From Exiguobacterium sp. s193 (lineage in GTDB: Bacteria > Bacillota > Bacilli > Exiguobacteriales > Exiguobacteriaceae), in assembly GCF_018618755.1 (NCBI RefSeq), contig NZ_JACSMR010000002.1:124001-188000 (forward strand): a stretch of DNA of 64,000 nucleotides. The letters run 5' to 3'. The translations under genes and the position numbers were made by a program. Of the stretch, positions 45,395-55,211 are shown one piece after another (the stretch's first letter is position 1; each line of letters starts with the position of its first letter). Below the pieces are notes generated by a model. The model saw nothing but the letters and a program-made list of their open reading frames with translations, was not told where the DNA came from and did not search any database.

Positions 45395-47452
45395 ATGCGA
45401 AAAATAGGACTGTGGATCAGTTTGCTGACCCTTGGGTTTTATATCATCGTTTCGGCGTTGATGTATACAAGCATCCGCCCGGAAGCACTGACGGCAGAAG
45501 TCTTCTCGATCGCAGAAGAAGATATCAGGTCTCCACTGACCATCGAAGACCGTGAAGCGACAAGGCAAATCAAGGAAAATACGGTAGCGGCGATCGATAG
45601 CCAATATACGGTCAAAAAAGAGTATGCGTCGCAACAAATTGATAAGGTCGAACAGCTTTTCGCAAGTTTAAAAGGGATAAAAAAAGCGGAGGACATCGGA
45701 CGGATTAAACAGCGCCTTCGCAATACAGAGGCCGCTGATTTATTGAAGGATGATGAGCTTCGCTTGCTTGCGACATCATCAACGTCTGTTCGGAGTACGA
45801 CGCGTGATGTCGTCATTACCGCAATCGAGGAAGCGATGCGAAAACGTATTTCCTCCGAAGGCGGAGAGTTGGCGGAAGCGCGCGAGGATGCACGAATCGA
45901 CATGGATCGGTCGCCCTTATCGTTTTCTTTGAAAGCGGTCGGGAAGGCCTTGACCGATCAATTGATTGTTACAAATTATGTGTACGACCCAGAAAAAACG
46001 GAACAATTACGGAAACAAACGAGTGATAAAGTAGACCCTGTCATCATCTCGGAAGGGGAAGTGATCGTAAAACGTGGGGAAGTCATTTCCCAAGATGCGT
46101 ACCGGCAACTTCAGCTCGTCGGGTTGATTTCTGATCGCGAATCATTGAAACCACTCCTAGGGACATTACTGCTCAGTGGTCTGATGACAGGACTGTTGTA
46201 TGGCTTTATCCGACGGTCGAATCTTCGGTATACAGCGATGAGCAAAGTCCGTTTGTTCGGTCTCGTGTACCTCGTTGTCGTGTTACAACTAATCGTGACA
46301 TACGGGATGGCATTTTTAGCGGAAGACATCAATCCGGTCCTGTATCTCCTGACGCCGACGGCATTTTCTGCCCTTGTGTTGCGCAATTTATTGAACGAAC
46401 GGATTGCGTTATCGAGTACACTCTTTATGGCGCTTGCGGGAACATTTTTCTACAGTACGAATCAAAATTTCAGTTTTAATATCGCGATTTACTTAGTGGT
46501 CGGTGGACTCGTCGCAACGTTCTTCTTACAATCGAGTTTGTCACGCCGACGTATTTTTGTCAGCAGCTTGGCGATTTCAGCTGCTAATCTCATCGTCTTT
46601 TACGCCTTTTTATTTATGCGAAGTGGTCAATTTGAAGTAAGGGAAACATTGATACTGACTGCTTTTGCAATCTTGAGTGGGATTTTGAGCGCAATTTTTG
46701 CAATCGGCTTATTACCGTTCCTCGAGATGACGTTCGGGATACTAGCGCCAACACGATTGCTCGAACTATTGAATCCGACACATCCGCTCTTAAAAAAATT
46801 ATTAGTCGAAGCACCGGGCACATACCATCATAGTATGATGGTCGCAAACCTAGCAGAGACAGCATGTGAGGCAATCGGAGCCGATGGATTGCTCGCCCGT
46901 GTCGGTGCGTACTATCATGACCTCGGTAAAACAAGACGTCCGCTTTATTTCATCGAAAATCAACATGGACGAAATCCCCATGACCGATTGACGCCCGTTG
47001 AGTCAGCACGCGTCATCCTGGCACATACAGAGGATGGCGCCGAATTGCTGGAACAAGCAAAAATCCCGGGTGCAATCGTCGATATTTGTCGCGAGCACCA
47101 TGGTACGTCGTTGTTACGTTACTTTTATGTCAAGGCGACAGATGATGGGGAGGTCGATGAGGCGGATTTCCGTTATTCCGGACCAAAACCACAAACACGG
47201 GAAGCGGCCGTCATCATGATCGTTGATTCGATTGAAGCAGCCGTCCGTTCGATGAAATCGCCGACAGAAGAGGGGATTCGCGATCTTGTCGCGAAAATTA
47301 TTCGCGAGAAGCTGCTTGATGACCAATTCGCGGAATGTGACATGACGACACGCGAAATATACCGGGTCGGAGAAAGTGCGTGTCATACGTTATCCGGTTT
47401 ATTCCACGAACGGATTGAATATCCTGAACTAAAGAAAGAGGCAACGAAATGA
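45395..47452 (+). CDS. pgpH: Cyclic-di-AMP phosphodiesterase PgpH (7TM-HD)
   Basis: Degrades the second messenger c-di-AMP. The 685-residue protein has an N-terminal membrane helix, a large extracellular 7TMR-HDED domain (about 30-250), seven membrane segments (about 250-465), and a cytoplasmic HD domain with YHHSMMVANLAE, the HD pair in YYHDLGKTRRP and REHHGTSLLRYFY. Length and order match Bacillus YqfF. It overlaps ybeY by four bases (ATGA). Confidence 0.96.
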   Translation: MRKIGLWISLLTLGFYIIVSALMYTSIRPEALTAEVFSIAEEDIRSPLTIEDREATRQIKENTVAAIDSQYTVKKEYASQQIDKVEQLFASLKGIKKAEDIGRIKQRLRNTEAADLLKDDELRLLATSSTSVRSTTRDVVITAIEEAMRKRISSEGGELAEAREDARIDMDRSPLSFSLKAVGKALTDQLIVTNYVYDPEKTEQLRKQTSDKVDPVIISEGEVIVKRGEVISQDAYRQLQLVGLISDRESLKPLLGTLLLSGLMTGLLYGFIRRSNLRYTAMSKVRLFGLVYLVVVLQLIVTYGMAFLAEDINPVLYLLTPTAFSALVLRNLLNERIALSSTLFMALAGTFFYSTNQNFSFNIAIYLVVGGLVATFFLQSSLSRRRIFVSSLAISAANLIVFYAFLFMRSGQFEVRETLILTAFAILSGILSAIFAIGLLPFLEMTFGILAPTRLLELLNPTHPLLKKLLVEAPGTYHHSMMVANLAETACEAIGADGLLARVGAYYHDLGKTRRPLYFIENQHGRNPHDRLTPVESARVILAHTEDGAELLEQAKIPGAIVDICREHHGTSLLRYFYVKATDDGEVDEADFRYSGPKPQTREAAVIMIVDSIEAAVRSMKSPTEEGIRDLVAKIIREKLLDDQFAECDMTTREIYRVGESACHTLSGLFHERIEYPELKKEATK

Positions 47453-47925
47453 ATATCTACATGACTGATGAAGGAAATCTATTGAGTGAAGAACAACGTG
47501 AGTTGGTCGAGTCGATTCTTGACTATACGTCGAAGCAAGAAGAAATCGAAACGAATAGCGAATTGTCCGTGACGTTCGTGACGAATGCAGAAATCAGAGA
47601 AATCAATCGCGATTGGCGCGGAAAAGATCAAGCGACGGACGTCATATCATTTGCGATGGATGAGCTTGGGGAAGACGAAATCGATTTTCAATTGCTCGAA
47701 GACGAACCCGTCGTCCTCGGAGATTTGATTATCTCGGTCGAACGGTGCCGGGAACAGGCAGCTGAATACGGAAATCGATTTGAACGCGAACTCGGTTTTT
47801 TAGCTGTCCATGGTTTTTTACATCTGTTGGGCTATGACCACATCGAAAAAGCAGATGAAGAAGTCATGACAAAACGGCAGGAGGAAATTTTACATCATTT
47901 CGAGTTGTATCGAGGCGAACTGTGA
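47449..47925 (+). CDS. ybeY: Endoribonuclease YbeY
   Basis: A single-strand-specific metal-dependent endoribonuclease needed for 16S rRNA 3'-end maturation and ribosome quality control. The 158-residue protein has the three-histidine zinc motif in HGFLHLLGYDH and the upstream RDWRGKDQATDVISFAMDE. Start overlaps the pgpH stop and its own stop overlaps dgkA (GTGA), so all three are coupled. Confidence 0.97.
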   Translation: MNIYMTDEGNLLSEEQRELVESILDYTSKQEEIETNSELSVTFVTNAEIREINRDWRGKDQATDVISFAMDELGEDEIDFQLLEDEPVVLGDLIISVERCREQAAEYGNRFERELGFLAVHGFLHLLGYDHIEKADEEVMTKRQEEILHHFELYRGEL

Positions 47926-48272
47926 AGTCCTGGTGGAAACCATTTGTCCACGCGATAGATGGCATCCGGCAAGCAGTGCGGGAAGAACGACATATGAAAA
48001 TTCATTTTGTCCTCGGATTACTCGTCGTCGCAGCCGCTTTCTATTTTCCGTTATCCTCACTCGAACGTGCGATTTTGTTTTTGACGATTGGTGTTGTGCT
48101 TAGTGCGGAAATGATGAACACGGCATTCGAACGAACGGTCGACCTTGTGACGGAAGAATGGCATCCGTTAGCGAAGGCTGCGAAAGACATCGCCAGTGGT
48201 GCTGTTTTAGTGTTGGCGCTTACATCGATTGCGATTGCACTATGCATCTTCGTCCCATATTTGGTACAATAG
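47922..48272 (+). CDS. dgkA: Undecaprenol/diacylglycerol kinase (DgkA family)
   Basis: A 116-residue membrane enzyme with three helices; in Gram-positives this family phosphorylates undecaprenol to recycle the cell-wall lipid carrier. Shows the N-terminal amphipathic part, REERHMKIHFVLG, the catalytic Glu in SAEMMNTAFERTVDL and KAAKDIASGAVL. Starts at GTG 47922 overlapping the ybeY stop. The order ybeY-dgkA-cdd-era is standard for Bacillales. Confidence 0.95.
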   Translation: MKSWWKPFVHAIDGIRQAVREERHMKIHFVLGLLVVAAAFYFPLSSLERAILFLTIGVVLSAEMMNTAFERTVDLVTEEWHPLAKAAKDIASGAVLVLALTSIAIALCIFVPYLVQ

Positions 48273-48321
48273 GAATCCGGCCTTTTTTGGCCAACAAAGT
48301 TGCTAAAAGGGGAAAAATGAC

Positions 48322-48720
48322 ATGAAAACAGAACAATTACTCGAACAGGCTAAAATTGCACGCGAAAAAGCGTATGTACCATATTCGAAGTTCCAAGTCG
48401 GAGCGGCTCTCTTAACAAAAGACGGACAAGTCTTCCACGGGTGTAACATCGAAAACGCTGCTTACGGTCTTTGCAACTGTGCAGAGCGGACAGCCGTTTT
48501 CTCGGCATGGGCACAAGATGCCCGTGAATACGCAGCGATGGCTGTCGTAGCAGACACGGAAGGACCAGTGGCACCGTGCGGTCAATGCCGCCAAGTTTTA
48601 TTTGAAATGTGTGATGCAGATATGCCAATCTACTTGACGAACTTAACAGGTGACGTCACAGAAACAACCGTTGGCGCATTGTTACCAGGTGCGTTCACGA
48701 AGGGAGATCTCAATGTTTAA
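48322..48720 (+). CDS. cdd: Cytidine deaminase
   Basis: Deaminates cytidine and deoxycytidine in pyrimidine salvage. The 132-residue protein has the zinc motifs [19 protein letters not shown] (Cys and catalytic Glu) and PCGQCRQVL, and an N-terminal [22 protein letters not shown] precedes ATG 48322. The 3' end overlaps the era start by 8 bp. Confidence 0.97.
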   Translation: MKTEQLLEQAKIAREKAYVPYSKFQVGAALLTKDGQVFHGCNIENAAYGLCNCAERTAVFSAWAQDAREYAAMAVVADTEGPVAPCGQCRQVLFEMCDADMPIYLTNLTGDVTETTVGALLPGAFTKGDLNV

Positions 48721-49621
48721 AGAAGGATTTAAGTCGGGATTCGTCTCGATCATCGGTCGGCCAAATGTCGGGAAATCGACGTTTTTGAACCGTGTCATCG
48801 GTCAAAAAATTGCGATCATGTCAGACAAACCACAGACGACACGGAATAAAATTCAAGGTGTCTATACGACGGATGACGTGCAAACGGTGTTCATCGATAC
48901 ACCGGGTATTCATAAACCAAAACATAAGCTTGGTGACTTCATGATGAAAGTCGCGACAAACGCTTTGCGTGAAGTCGATGCGATTCTCTTTATGATCAAT
49001 GTGACTGAACCAAAAGGAAAAGGTGACGACTTCATCATCGAGAAATTAAAAGGACTCGAGACGCCAATCATTCTTGTTATGAACAAGGTGGATTTGATTC
49101 ACCCGAATGACATTCCGCCCATCATTGAATCCTATAAAAATGAATTGGAGTTTGCAGCGGTCGTGCCGATTTCTGCCCTCCAAGGCAACAACGTCGAACC
49201 ACTTCTAGGTGAAATTGCGAAACTTTTACCGGAAGGACCGATGTATTATCCGGCCGATCAAGTAACGGACCACCCGGAACGTTTTATCATCTCGGAAATG
49301 ATCCGTGAAAAAGTCTTACAAAAAACACGTGACGAGGTGCCACACTCGATCGCAGTTGCGATTGACCAAATCAAAACACGGGAAGACGGCAACATGGTTG
49401 ACGTCCACGCGACGATTTTGATTGAACGTGATTCGCAAAAAGGGATCATCATCGGGAAACGCGGGGCACTCCTCAAGGAGATCGGTTCAGAAGCACGGAC
49501 GGATATCGAGATGCTCCTCGGGACGAAAGTCTACTTGAACTTGTGGGTGAAAGTGCAAAAAGACTGGCGTAACAAAGCTGGACAATTGCGTGAACTCGGC
49601 TTCCGCGACGATGAGTACTAA
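48713..49621 (+). CDS. era: GTPase Era
   Basis: A 302-residue GTPase required for 30S subunit maturation. N-terminal GTPase domain with G1 GRPNVGKS, G3 DTPG and G4 NKVD, and a C-terminal KH domain ([20 protein letters not shown]) that binds the 3' end of 16S rRNA. ATG 48713 lies inside the end of cdd with AAGGGAGA upstream; the longer frame to 48650 is within cdd and not real. Co-located with ybeY, its partner in ribosome assembly. Confidence 0.97.
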   Translation: MFKEGFKSGFVSIIGRPNVGKSTFLNRVIGQKIAIMSDKPQTTRNKIQGVYTTDDVQTVFIDTPGIHKPKHKLGDFMMKVATNALREVDAILFMINVTEPKGKGDDFIIEKLKGLETPIILVMNKVDLIHPNDIPPIIESYKNELEFAAVVPISALQGNNVEPLLGEIAKLLPEGPMYYPADQVTDHPERFIISEMIREKVLQKTRDEVPHSIAVAIDQIKTREDGNMVDVHATILIERDSQKGIIIGKRGALLKEIGSEARTDIEMLLGTKVYLNLWVKVQKDWRNKAGQLRELGFRDDEY

Positions 49622-49624
49622 GCG

Positions 49625-50374
49625 ATGATCGATAAGGCGGAAGGGCTCGTATTACGGACGGTCGTGTATGGTGAATCGAATAAAATCATCACGCTGTTGA
49701 CGCGTGAATACGGAAAGCTCGCCGTCATGGCACGCGGGGCAAAAAAACCGGGTAGTCGTTTTAACGCGGCAAGCCAACCATTCATTCGGGCTGTCTATGT
49801 CTATCCGAGGTCGCGTGGACTCGGTCAATTGAAATCAGCTGATGTCATTACCGGCTATTCGCATATCCGACAAGATGTCCTCTTGATGTCATATGCGATG
49901 TACCTGCTCGAACTTGCGGATAAGGCGCTTGACGAACGTATCGCCTATCCTGCACTCTATGATTTGTTCGTCGACGGGCTAGAAGCGATGGATGAGGGGC
50001 TTGATCCGGATGTCGTATCGTTCATCGTCGAACTCCGATTGTTGCGTCATCTCGGTATCGCACCCCATTTGAATGGGTGTACGATATGCGGGAGTACGGA
50101 AGCGCCATTCGCCTTCTCGCTAAATCATGGGGGACTGCTCTGTAAACGGCATCGTCATGAAGATGAGTATGCCGTTTACTTGCAGGAGTCGGTCGCGAAG
50201 ATGCTCTACGTCTTTTCAGTCTATGATTTTTCGCGGATTGGAACGGTCACGGTCAAGCCGGAAACGAAACGACTACTGCGTCAAATCATGGATGCCTATA
50301 TGGAACGGTATAGCGGACTTCGGTTACGCTCGAAGCGTGTGCTTGATCAATTGCTCAACCTTGAGAATGATTGA
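49625..50374 (+). CDS. recO: DNA repair protein RecO
   Basis: A 249-residue recombination mediator that helps load RecA with RecF and RecR. N-terminal OB domain (KAEGLVLRTVVYGESNKIITL, ARGAKKPGSRF), a helical core, and four cysteines (CTIC and a later LLCKRHRH region) that probably bind zinc. Starts three bases after era and ends at the promoter of the glyQS T-box operon, which overlaps its stop codon. Confidence 0.95.
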   Translation: MIDKAEGLVLRTVVYGESNKIITLLTREYGKLAVMARGAKKPGSRFNAASQPFIRAVYVYPRSRGLGQLKSADVITGYSHIRQDVLLMSYAMYLLELADKALDERIAYPALYDLFVDGLEAMDEGLDPDVVSFIVELRLLRHLGIAPHLNGCTICGSTEAPFAFSLNHGGLLCKRHRHEDEYAVYLQESVAKMLYVFSVYDFSRIGTVTVKPETKRLLRQIMDAYMERYSGLRLRSKRVLDQLLNLEND

Positions 50375-50400
50375 CAGACTACACGTACGTTCGGTAGAAT
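50371..50400 (+). promoter_or_regulatory. SigA promoter of the glyQS operon
   Basis: A perfect TTGACA (overlapping the recO stop) and TAGAAT spaced by 18 bp; it opens the T-box leader. Confidence 0.8.
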
Positions 50401-50406
50401 AAGTGC

Positions 50407-50621
50407 GGAAGAACCAACTAAACGAACACGATGAGAAAAAGGAGTAGCACCTTCTCTTCATTCAAGCGATTCCAGGGTAGTGTGAGCTGGATATGAAACG
50501 GGTGTGAACGGCATTTTTGAGTGTTCCCGTAAAAGAGTGGCATGCTGGGCATGCAAGTAGGGTGGAACCGCGGGCTTGTCTCGTCCCTATGTACAACCTT
50601 GTTGTACATAGGGACGTTTTT
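50407..50621 (+). ncRNA. Glycine T-box riboswitch
   Basis: The leader before glyQ carries the T-box sequence AGGGTGGAACCGCGGG (50559-50574), which pairs with the uncharged tRNA acceptor end to form the antiterminator. It also has an upstream Stem I region with a candidate glycine specifier GGC (50510-50512, followed by A), and a terminator with a perfect 16-bp stem (50582-50597 with 50601-50616, loop CTT) and five T residues. Low charged tRNA-Gly should allow readthrough into glyQS. Confidence 0.93.
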
Positions 50622-50653
50622 GTGTTTTCTTATAAATTTTGGAGGTGGATCGC

Positions 50654-51550
50654 TTGAAAATGACAGTACAAGAAATGATTTTGACACTGCAGAAGTTTTG
50701 GGCTGAACAAGGCTGCTTGACGATGCAAGCATATGACGTAGAAAAAGGTGCCGGGACGATGAATCCGATGACGTTCTTACGGAGCTTAGGACCGGAACCT
50801 TGGAACGTTTGTTATACGGAGCCATCACGTCGCCCGGCTGACGGACGATACGGGGAAAACCCGAACCGGTTGTATCAACACCACCAATTCCAAGTCATCA
50901 TGAAACCGTCTCCTGATAACATCCAAGAACTTTACTTACAAAGTCTTGAACTCCTCGGCATCAACCCGCTTGAACACGACATTCGTTTTGTCGAAGACAA
51001 CTGGGAAAACCCGACGTTCGGTGCAGCAGGTCTTGGTTGGGAAGTCTGGTTGAACGGAATGGAAATCACCCAGTTCACGTACTTCCAACAAGTCGGTGGA
51101 ATCGAGTGTAATCCGATTGCAGTGGAAATCACGTATGGTATCGAGCGTCTTGCGTCGTACATTCAAGATGTCGAAAGTGTCTTTGATTTAGTCTGGACGG
51201 ACGGGTTCCGTTATGGCGATATCTTCTATCAACCAGAATTCGAACATTCAAAATATACGTTCGAGACATCAGATGTTGATTTGCTGTTCACATTATTCGA
51301 TCAGTACGAAAAAGAAGCGAATCGGGCACTCGATGAAAACCTCGTGTTCCCAGCGTATGACTACATCTTAAAATGCTCACATACCTTTAATTTGCTCGAT
51401 GCAAAAGGAGCGATTTCCGTGACGGAACGGACAGGATTCATTCACCGTGTCCGTAACATGTCGCGCCGTTGTGCTCAAAGTTTCATCGAAGAGCGGGAAC
51501 GTTTAGGTTTCCCATTGATTAAATCGAAAGCTGGTGAATCACATGCATGA
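50654..51550 (+). CDS. glyQ: Glycyl-tRNA synthetase alpha subunit
   Basis: The catalytic (aminoacylation) subunit of the bacterial alpha2beta2 glycyl-tRNA synthetase. The 298-residue protein contains [34 protein letters not shown] and [17 protein letters not shown], the class II active-site features. I take TTG 50654, with GGAGGTGG 5 nt upstream; ATG 50660 is the alternative. Controlled by the upstream T-box and overlapping glyS by 8 bp. Confidence 0.96.
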   Translation: MKMTVQEMILTLQKFWAEQGCLTMQAYDVEKGAGTMNPMTFLRSLGPEPWNVCYTEPSRRPADGRYGENPNRLYQHHQFQVIMKPSPDNIQELYLQSLELLGINPLEHDIRFVEDNWENPTFGAAGLGWEVWLNGMEITQFTYFQQVGGIECNPIAVEITYGIERLASYIQDVESVFDLVWTDGFRYGDIFYQPEFEHSKYTFETSDVDLLFTLFDQYEKEANRALDENLVFPAYDYILKCSHTFNLLDAKGAISVTERTGFIHRVRNMSRRCAQSFIEERERLGFPLIKSKAGESHA

Positions 51551-53603
51551 ATTATTACTTGAAATCGGTCTCGAAGAAATGCCGGCACGTTTCGTTCTGC
51601 AGTCTGAGACACAACTGAAAGAACGGGTCACGACATTTTTGACGGAGGCACGGATTACATTTGATACAGTCGAAGCCTTTTCAACACCACGCCGTCTCGC
51701 TGTTCTCGTTAAAGGAATCGCGGAACGTCAAACGGATTTAGAAGAAACGTTAAAAGGACCAGCAAAACGAATCGCACAAGATGCGGACGGGAACTGGACG
51801 AAAGCAGCGGAAGGATTTGCTCGTGGAAAAGGATTGACGACAGATGACCTATTCCTCGGGGAAGAAAAAGGAGTCGAATACATCTACGCGACACGTAAGG
51901 AAGCAGGGCAGGAAACAGCAACGTTATTAACGGGGCTAAAACAAGTCATCGAAGCGATGAACTTCCCGAAAAACATGCGCTGGAGTACACAACCACTCCG
52001 TTACATGCGTCCAATCCGTTGGTTGATCGCCTTGCTTGACGACCAAGTCATTCCGTTTGAAGTTGCGTCAGTCGAAACAGGACGGACGACACGTGGCCAT
52101 CGTTTCCTTGGACAAGATATCACGATTTTACGTCCGAATGCGTATGTCGAAGCATTGGCTGGTGAGCATGTCATCGTCAGTTATGCGGCACGCCGTCAGA
52201 TGATTGAAGAACAAATCGAAGCACTAGCACAAACAGAACAATTCGAAGTGCCAATCGATGCGTCACTGCTTGAAGAAGTCACGAACCTCGTCGAATATCC
52301 AACTGCCTTGTTCGGTGCGTTTGACGAAGCATACCTTGAACTGCCGGAAGAAGTCTTAATCACGACGATGAAAGAGCACCAACGTTATTTCCCCGTCAAA
52401 CGTAATGGAACGTTACTCCACTATTTCGTGACGGTGCGTAACGGAAACGCGCAACACATTGAGAATGTCGCACGCGGCAATGAAAAAGTCATCCGTGCCC
52501 GTCTCGCAGATGCACAATTTTTCTATGAAGAAGACAAGAAAGCAGATATCGATGCACAAGCAGCCCGTCTTGATAAGATTGTTTTCCATGAAAAATTAGG
52601 AACGACAGGAGAAAAAGTTCGTCGCGTCCGTGAGATGGCGCTTGAGCTTGCCGATCGTTTCTCGGCTGACAAAACAAAAGTCGAGCGTGCCGGTCACATT
52701 TATAAATTCGATCTTGTCAGTCAGATGGTCTACGAGTTCACTGAACTCCAAGGGTTGATGGGAGAACGGTATGCCAAGATGAAACAAGAAGATCCGGAAG
52801 TCGCAGCAGCGATTCGCGAGCATTACATGCCACGTTTTGCTGGGGATGAAAGTCCGGCGACACCAACAGGAACGTTACTCGCTGTCCTCGACAAATTAGA
52901 CAGCGTGGCCGGTTTCTTCGGCGTCGGCATGATTCCGAGTGGTTCTGCCGATCCGTATGCCCTCCGTCGCCAAGCGCAAGGGATCGTTCAAGTACTTGCG
53001 GACCGCAACATCCAAATGACACTGGTCGAACTGATTGATTTTGTCGTAACTGCACAAATCAAAGCAGGTCTTTACCAAGCAGATGCAGAATCAGTAAAAG
53101 GAGCGATGCAAGACTTCTTCAGCCAACGTCTGAAATTCCGTTTATCTGAAAAGGGCTATCGTCATGATGTCGTTGAAGCGGCACTGCAACTTGATTTAAC
53201 CGTTCAAGCGAATGAAAAACGGGCAGCGATGCTTGAAGCAGCGACACAACGTGCGACATTCAAGAAAACTGTCGAACAGTTAAGTCGTGTCCTCAACATT
53301 TCGAAAAAGGCGGAGACGGTTGTCGCTGTCAATCCAGCACTCTTTGAAAATGAGGCGGAGCGGACACTTCACGGACAAATCGAACAGGTGATTCCACAAG
53401 TCGAAGCAGCTGTGAACGAATCTGATTTTGAGACGGCGATGGGGGCACTTGAATCAACGGTCCCAGCAATCACGGCCTACTTTGATGGGACGATGATCAT
53501 GGCAGAAGATGATGCGATTCGAATGAACCGATTAAGCGAAATGAAGCGTTTCGCGGATACGATTCAAGCAGTCGCACGATTCAATGCACTCACTTTAGTG
53601 TAA
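51543..53603 (+). CDS. glyS: Glycyl-tRNA synthetase beta subunit
   Basis: The tRNA-recognition subunit of glycyl-tRNA synthetase. The 686-residue protein starts [17 protein letters not shown] and has the B5-like and HD-like regions, with [13 protein letters not shown] and the C-terminal anticodon-binding domain. ATG 51543 lies inside the end of glyQ, implying coupling. Length is normal for the family (about 680-690). Confidence 0.97.
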   Translation: MHELLLEIGLEEMPARFVLQSETQLKERVTTFLTEARITFDTVEAFSTPRRLAVLVKGIAERQTDLEETLKGPAKRIAQDADGNWTKAAEGFARGKGLTTDDLFLGEEKGVEYIYATRKEAGQETATLLTGLKQVIEAMNFPKNMRWSTQPLRYMRPIRWLIALLDDQVIPFEVASVETGRTTRGHRFLGQDITILRPNAYVEALAGEHVIVSYAARRQMIEEQIEALAQTEQFEVPIDASLLEEVTNLVEYPTALFGAFDEAYLELPEEVLITTMKEHQRYFPVKRNGTLLHYFVTVRNGNAQHIENVARGNEKVIRARLADAQFFYEEDKKADIDAQAARLDKIVFHEKLGTTGEKVRRVREMALELADRFSADKTKVERAGHIYKFDLVSQMVYEFTELQGLMGERYAKMKQEDPEVAAAIREHYMPRFAGDESPATPTGTLLAVLDKLDSVAGFFGVGMIPSGSADPYALRRQAQGIVQVLADRNIQMTLVELIDFVVTAQIKAGLYQADAESVKGAMQDFFSQRLKFRLSEKGYRHDVVEAALQLDLTVQANEKRAAMLEAATQRATFKKTVEQLSRVLNISKKAETVVAVNPALFENEAERTLHGQIEQVIPQVEAAVNESDFETAMGALESTVPAITAYFDGTMIMAEDDAIRMNRLSEMKRFADTIQAVARFNALTLV

Positions 53604-53622
53604 ACAAAGGACGGATGAGCCG

Positions 53623-54252
53623 ATGAAGTTAAATGAACGGCAGAAAAAGATACTCCAAATCGTTAAGGAAAATGGTCCGATCACAGGAGAGCAAATTGCG
53701 TCCGAGCTCTCCTTAACACGGGCGACGTTACGACCAGATTTGTCCATCTTGACGATGACGGGAATGCTTGAGGCGCGTCCGCGCGTCGGATATATGTATG
53801 TTGGCAAAAAGAATGCTTCAATGCTCCACGAAAAACTCGACACGTTGACAGTCGGAGAATTCATGTCGTCGGCGAAGGTGATTCATGAGAGCATGACCGT
53901 CTATGATGCGATCGTTCACTTATTCTTAGAAGATGTCGGGTCACTGTTCGTCGTCGGAAACGAGCATGCGCTTGTCGGCGTCCTGTCACGAAAAGATTTT
54001 TTACGGGCGGCCATCGGGAATCAAGAACTCGACTCCTTGCCGGTCAATATCATCATGACGCGGATGCCGAATTTGACGGTGTGCGAAAAAACGGAAACGT
54101 TGATTGGTGCCGGGATGAAGTTGATTGAAAAACAAATCGACTCGATGCCTGTCGTCGAAAACAATGAGGGTGTCTTGAAAGTCGTCGGACGGATGACGAA
54201 AACGAACATGACGAAAGTGCTTGTTGCGTTAGCAAGAGACGAAGAAATTTAA
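53623..54252 (+). CDS. ccpN: Transcriptional repressor CcpN-like (HTH plus two CBS domains)
   Basis: In Bacillus CcpN (YqzB) represses gluconeogenic genes gapB and pckA under glycolytic conditions. The 209-residue protein has an N-terminal helix-turn-helix (ERQKKILQIVKENGPITGEQ; LTRATLRPDLSIL) and two CBS domains (about 75-205) that should bind nucleotides. The next gene is ppsR; the ccpN-ppsR (yqzB-yqfL) pair is conserved. Confidence 0.94.
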   Translation: MKLNERQKKILQIVKENGPITGEQIASELSLTRATLRPDLSILTMTGMLEARPRVGYMYVGKKNASMLHEKLDTLTVGEFMSSAKVIHESMTVYDAIVHLFLEDVGSLFVVGNEHALVGVLSRKDFLRAAIGNQELDSLPVNIIMTRMPNLTVCEKTETLIGAGMKLIEKQIDSMPVVENNEGVLKVVGRMTKTNMTKVLVALARDEEI

Positions 54253-54266
54253 GAGGAGGCTCACAG

Positions 54267-55076
54267 ATGAGACAACGAATCTATGTAGTCAGTGATTCAG
54301 TGGGTGAGACGTGTGAACTCGTCGTTCGTGCAGCAGCGATTCAATTTCCGGAACGGGCGATTGAAACGGTCCGCATTCCATTCGTCGACGACGACCAAGT
54401 CATTTATGATCTTGTCTTGCACGCGAAAGAAGAGCGGGCGACGATTGTTTATACGATTGTTCATGCGAAACACCGTCGGTTGCTTGCGGAAACCGCGAAA
54501 GCCCATGAAGTCGAAGCAATCGATTTGCTTGGACCGTTACTCGATACGATGGAAGAACGTCTCGGCATGCAACCGAAAGAAGAGCCCGGGTTAATCTATC
54601 GATTGGATGAGGAATATTTCCGGAAAATCGAAGCGGTCGAATTTGCCGTCAAGTATGATGATGGACGCGACCCGCGCGGCATCAAACGGGCGGATATCGT
54701 CTTGATTGGTGTATCACGAACGTCAAAAACTCCGTTGTCGCAATATCTGGCACTAAAACGGTACAAAGTCGCAAATGTCCCCTTAGTCCCGGAATCCGTT
54801 CCACCGGAAGAATTGTTTGATATTCCAAAAGAGAAATGTTTCGGCTTATTGATTTCCCCGGAAAAGCTGATTGACATCCGAATGGAGCGATTGCGTTCGC
54901 TTGGCTTGAAGCCAGAAGCCGCTTATGCGCAGATCGACCGAATCAACCGTGAACTCGACTATGCGAAAAAGTTGTATGAGCGGATTGGCTGTCAAGTCAT
55001 CGATGTGACGAACAATGCGGTTGAAGAAACCGCGAACCTGATTCTGACCGGAATTTCAGGAAAGACACATCACTAG
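54267..55076 (+). CDS. ppsR: Pyruvate,phosphate dikinase / PEP synthase regulatory protein
   Basis: A DUF299 bifunctional ADP-dependent kinase/Pi-dependent phosphorylase that switches pyruvate,phosphate dikinase or PEP synthase on and off. The 269-residue protein starts MRQRIYVVSDSVGETCELVV and has the P-loop-like LIGVSRTSKTPLSQYLA near residue 150 and the C-terminal IGCQVIDVTNNAVEETANLI. GAGGAGG precedes ATG 54267. With CcpN it forms a gluconeogenesis control pair. Confidence 0.95.
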   Translation: MRQRIYVVSDSVGETCELVVRAAAIQFPERAIETVRIPFVDDDQVIYDLVLHAKEERATIVYTIVHAKHRRLLAETAKAHEVEAIDLLGPLLDTMEERLGMQPKEEPGLIYRLDEEYFRKIEAVEFAVKYDDGRDPRGIKRADIVLIGVSRTSKTPLSQYLALKRYKVANVPLVPESVPPEELFDIPKEKCFGLLISPEKLIDIRMERLRSLGLKPEAAYAQIDRINRELDYAKKLYERIGCQVIDVTNNAVEETANLILTGISGKTHH

Positions 55077-55137
55077 TCAAGTAACGACTTGCGTAGTATA
55101 CTAGTCTAGCTGATAAATGAGATAATGCAATTTTTCC

Positions 55138-55171
55138 AATGAAACGGAACGAGTATTCGTTCCGTTTCATT
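55138..55171. terminator. Hairpin between ppsR and dnaG
   Basis: A perfect 15-bp stem (AATGAAACGGAACGA with its complement) around GTAT. No T-run on the plus side, so it may be an incomplete terminator or an mRNA processing/stability element ahead of the dnaG-sigA operon. Confidence 0.6.
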
Positions 55172-55211
55172 GCGGGTATATATATAAGAGTTCAAAAAGG
55201 AGGTGGGACGA

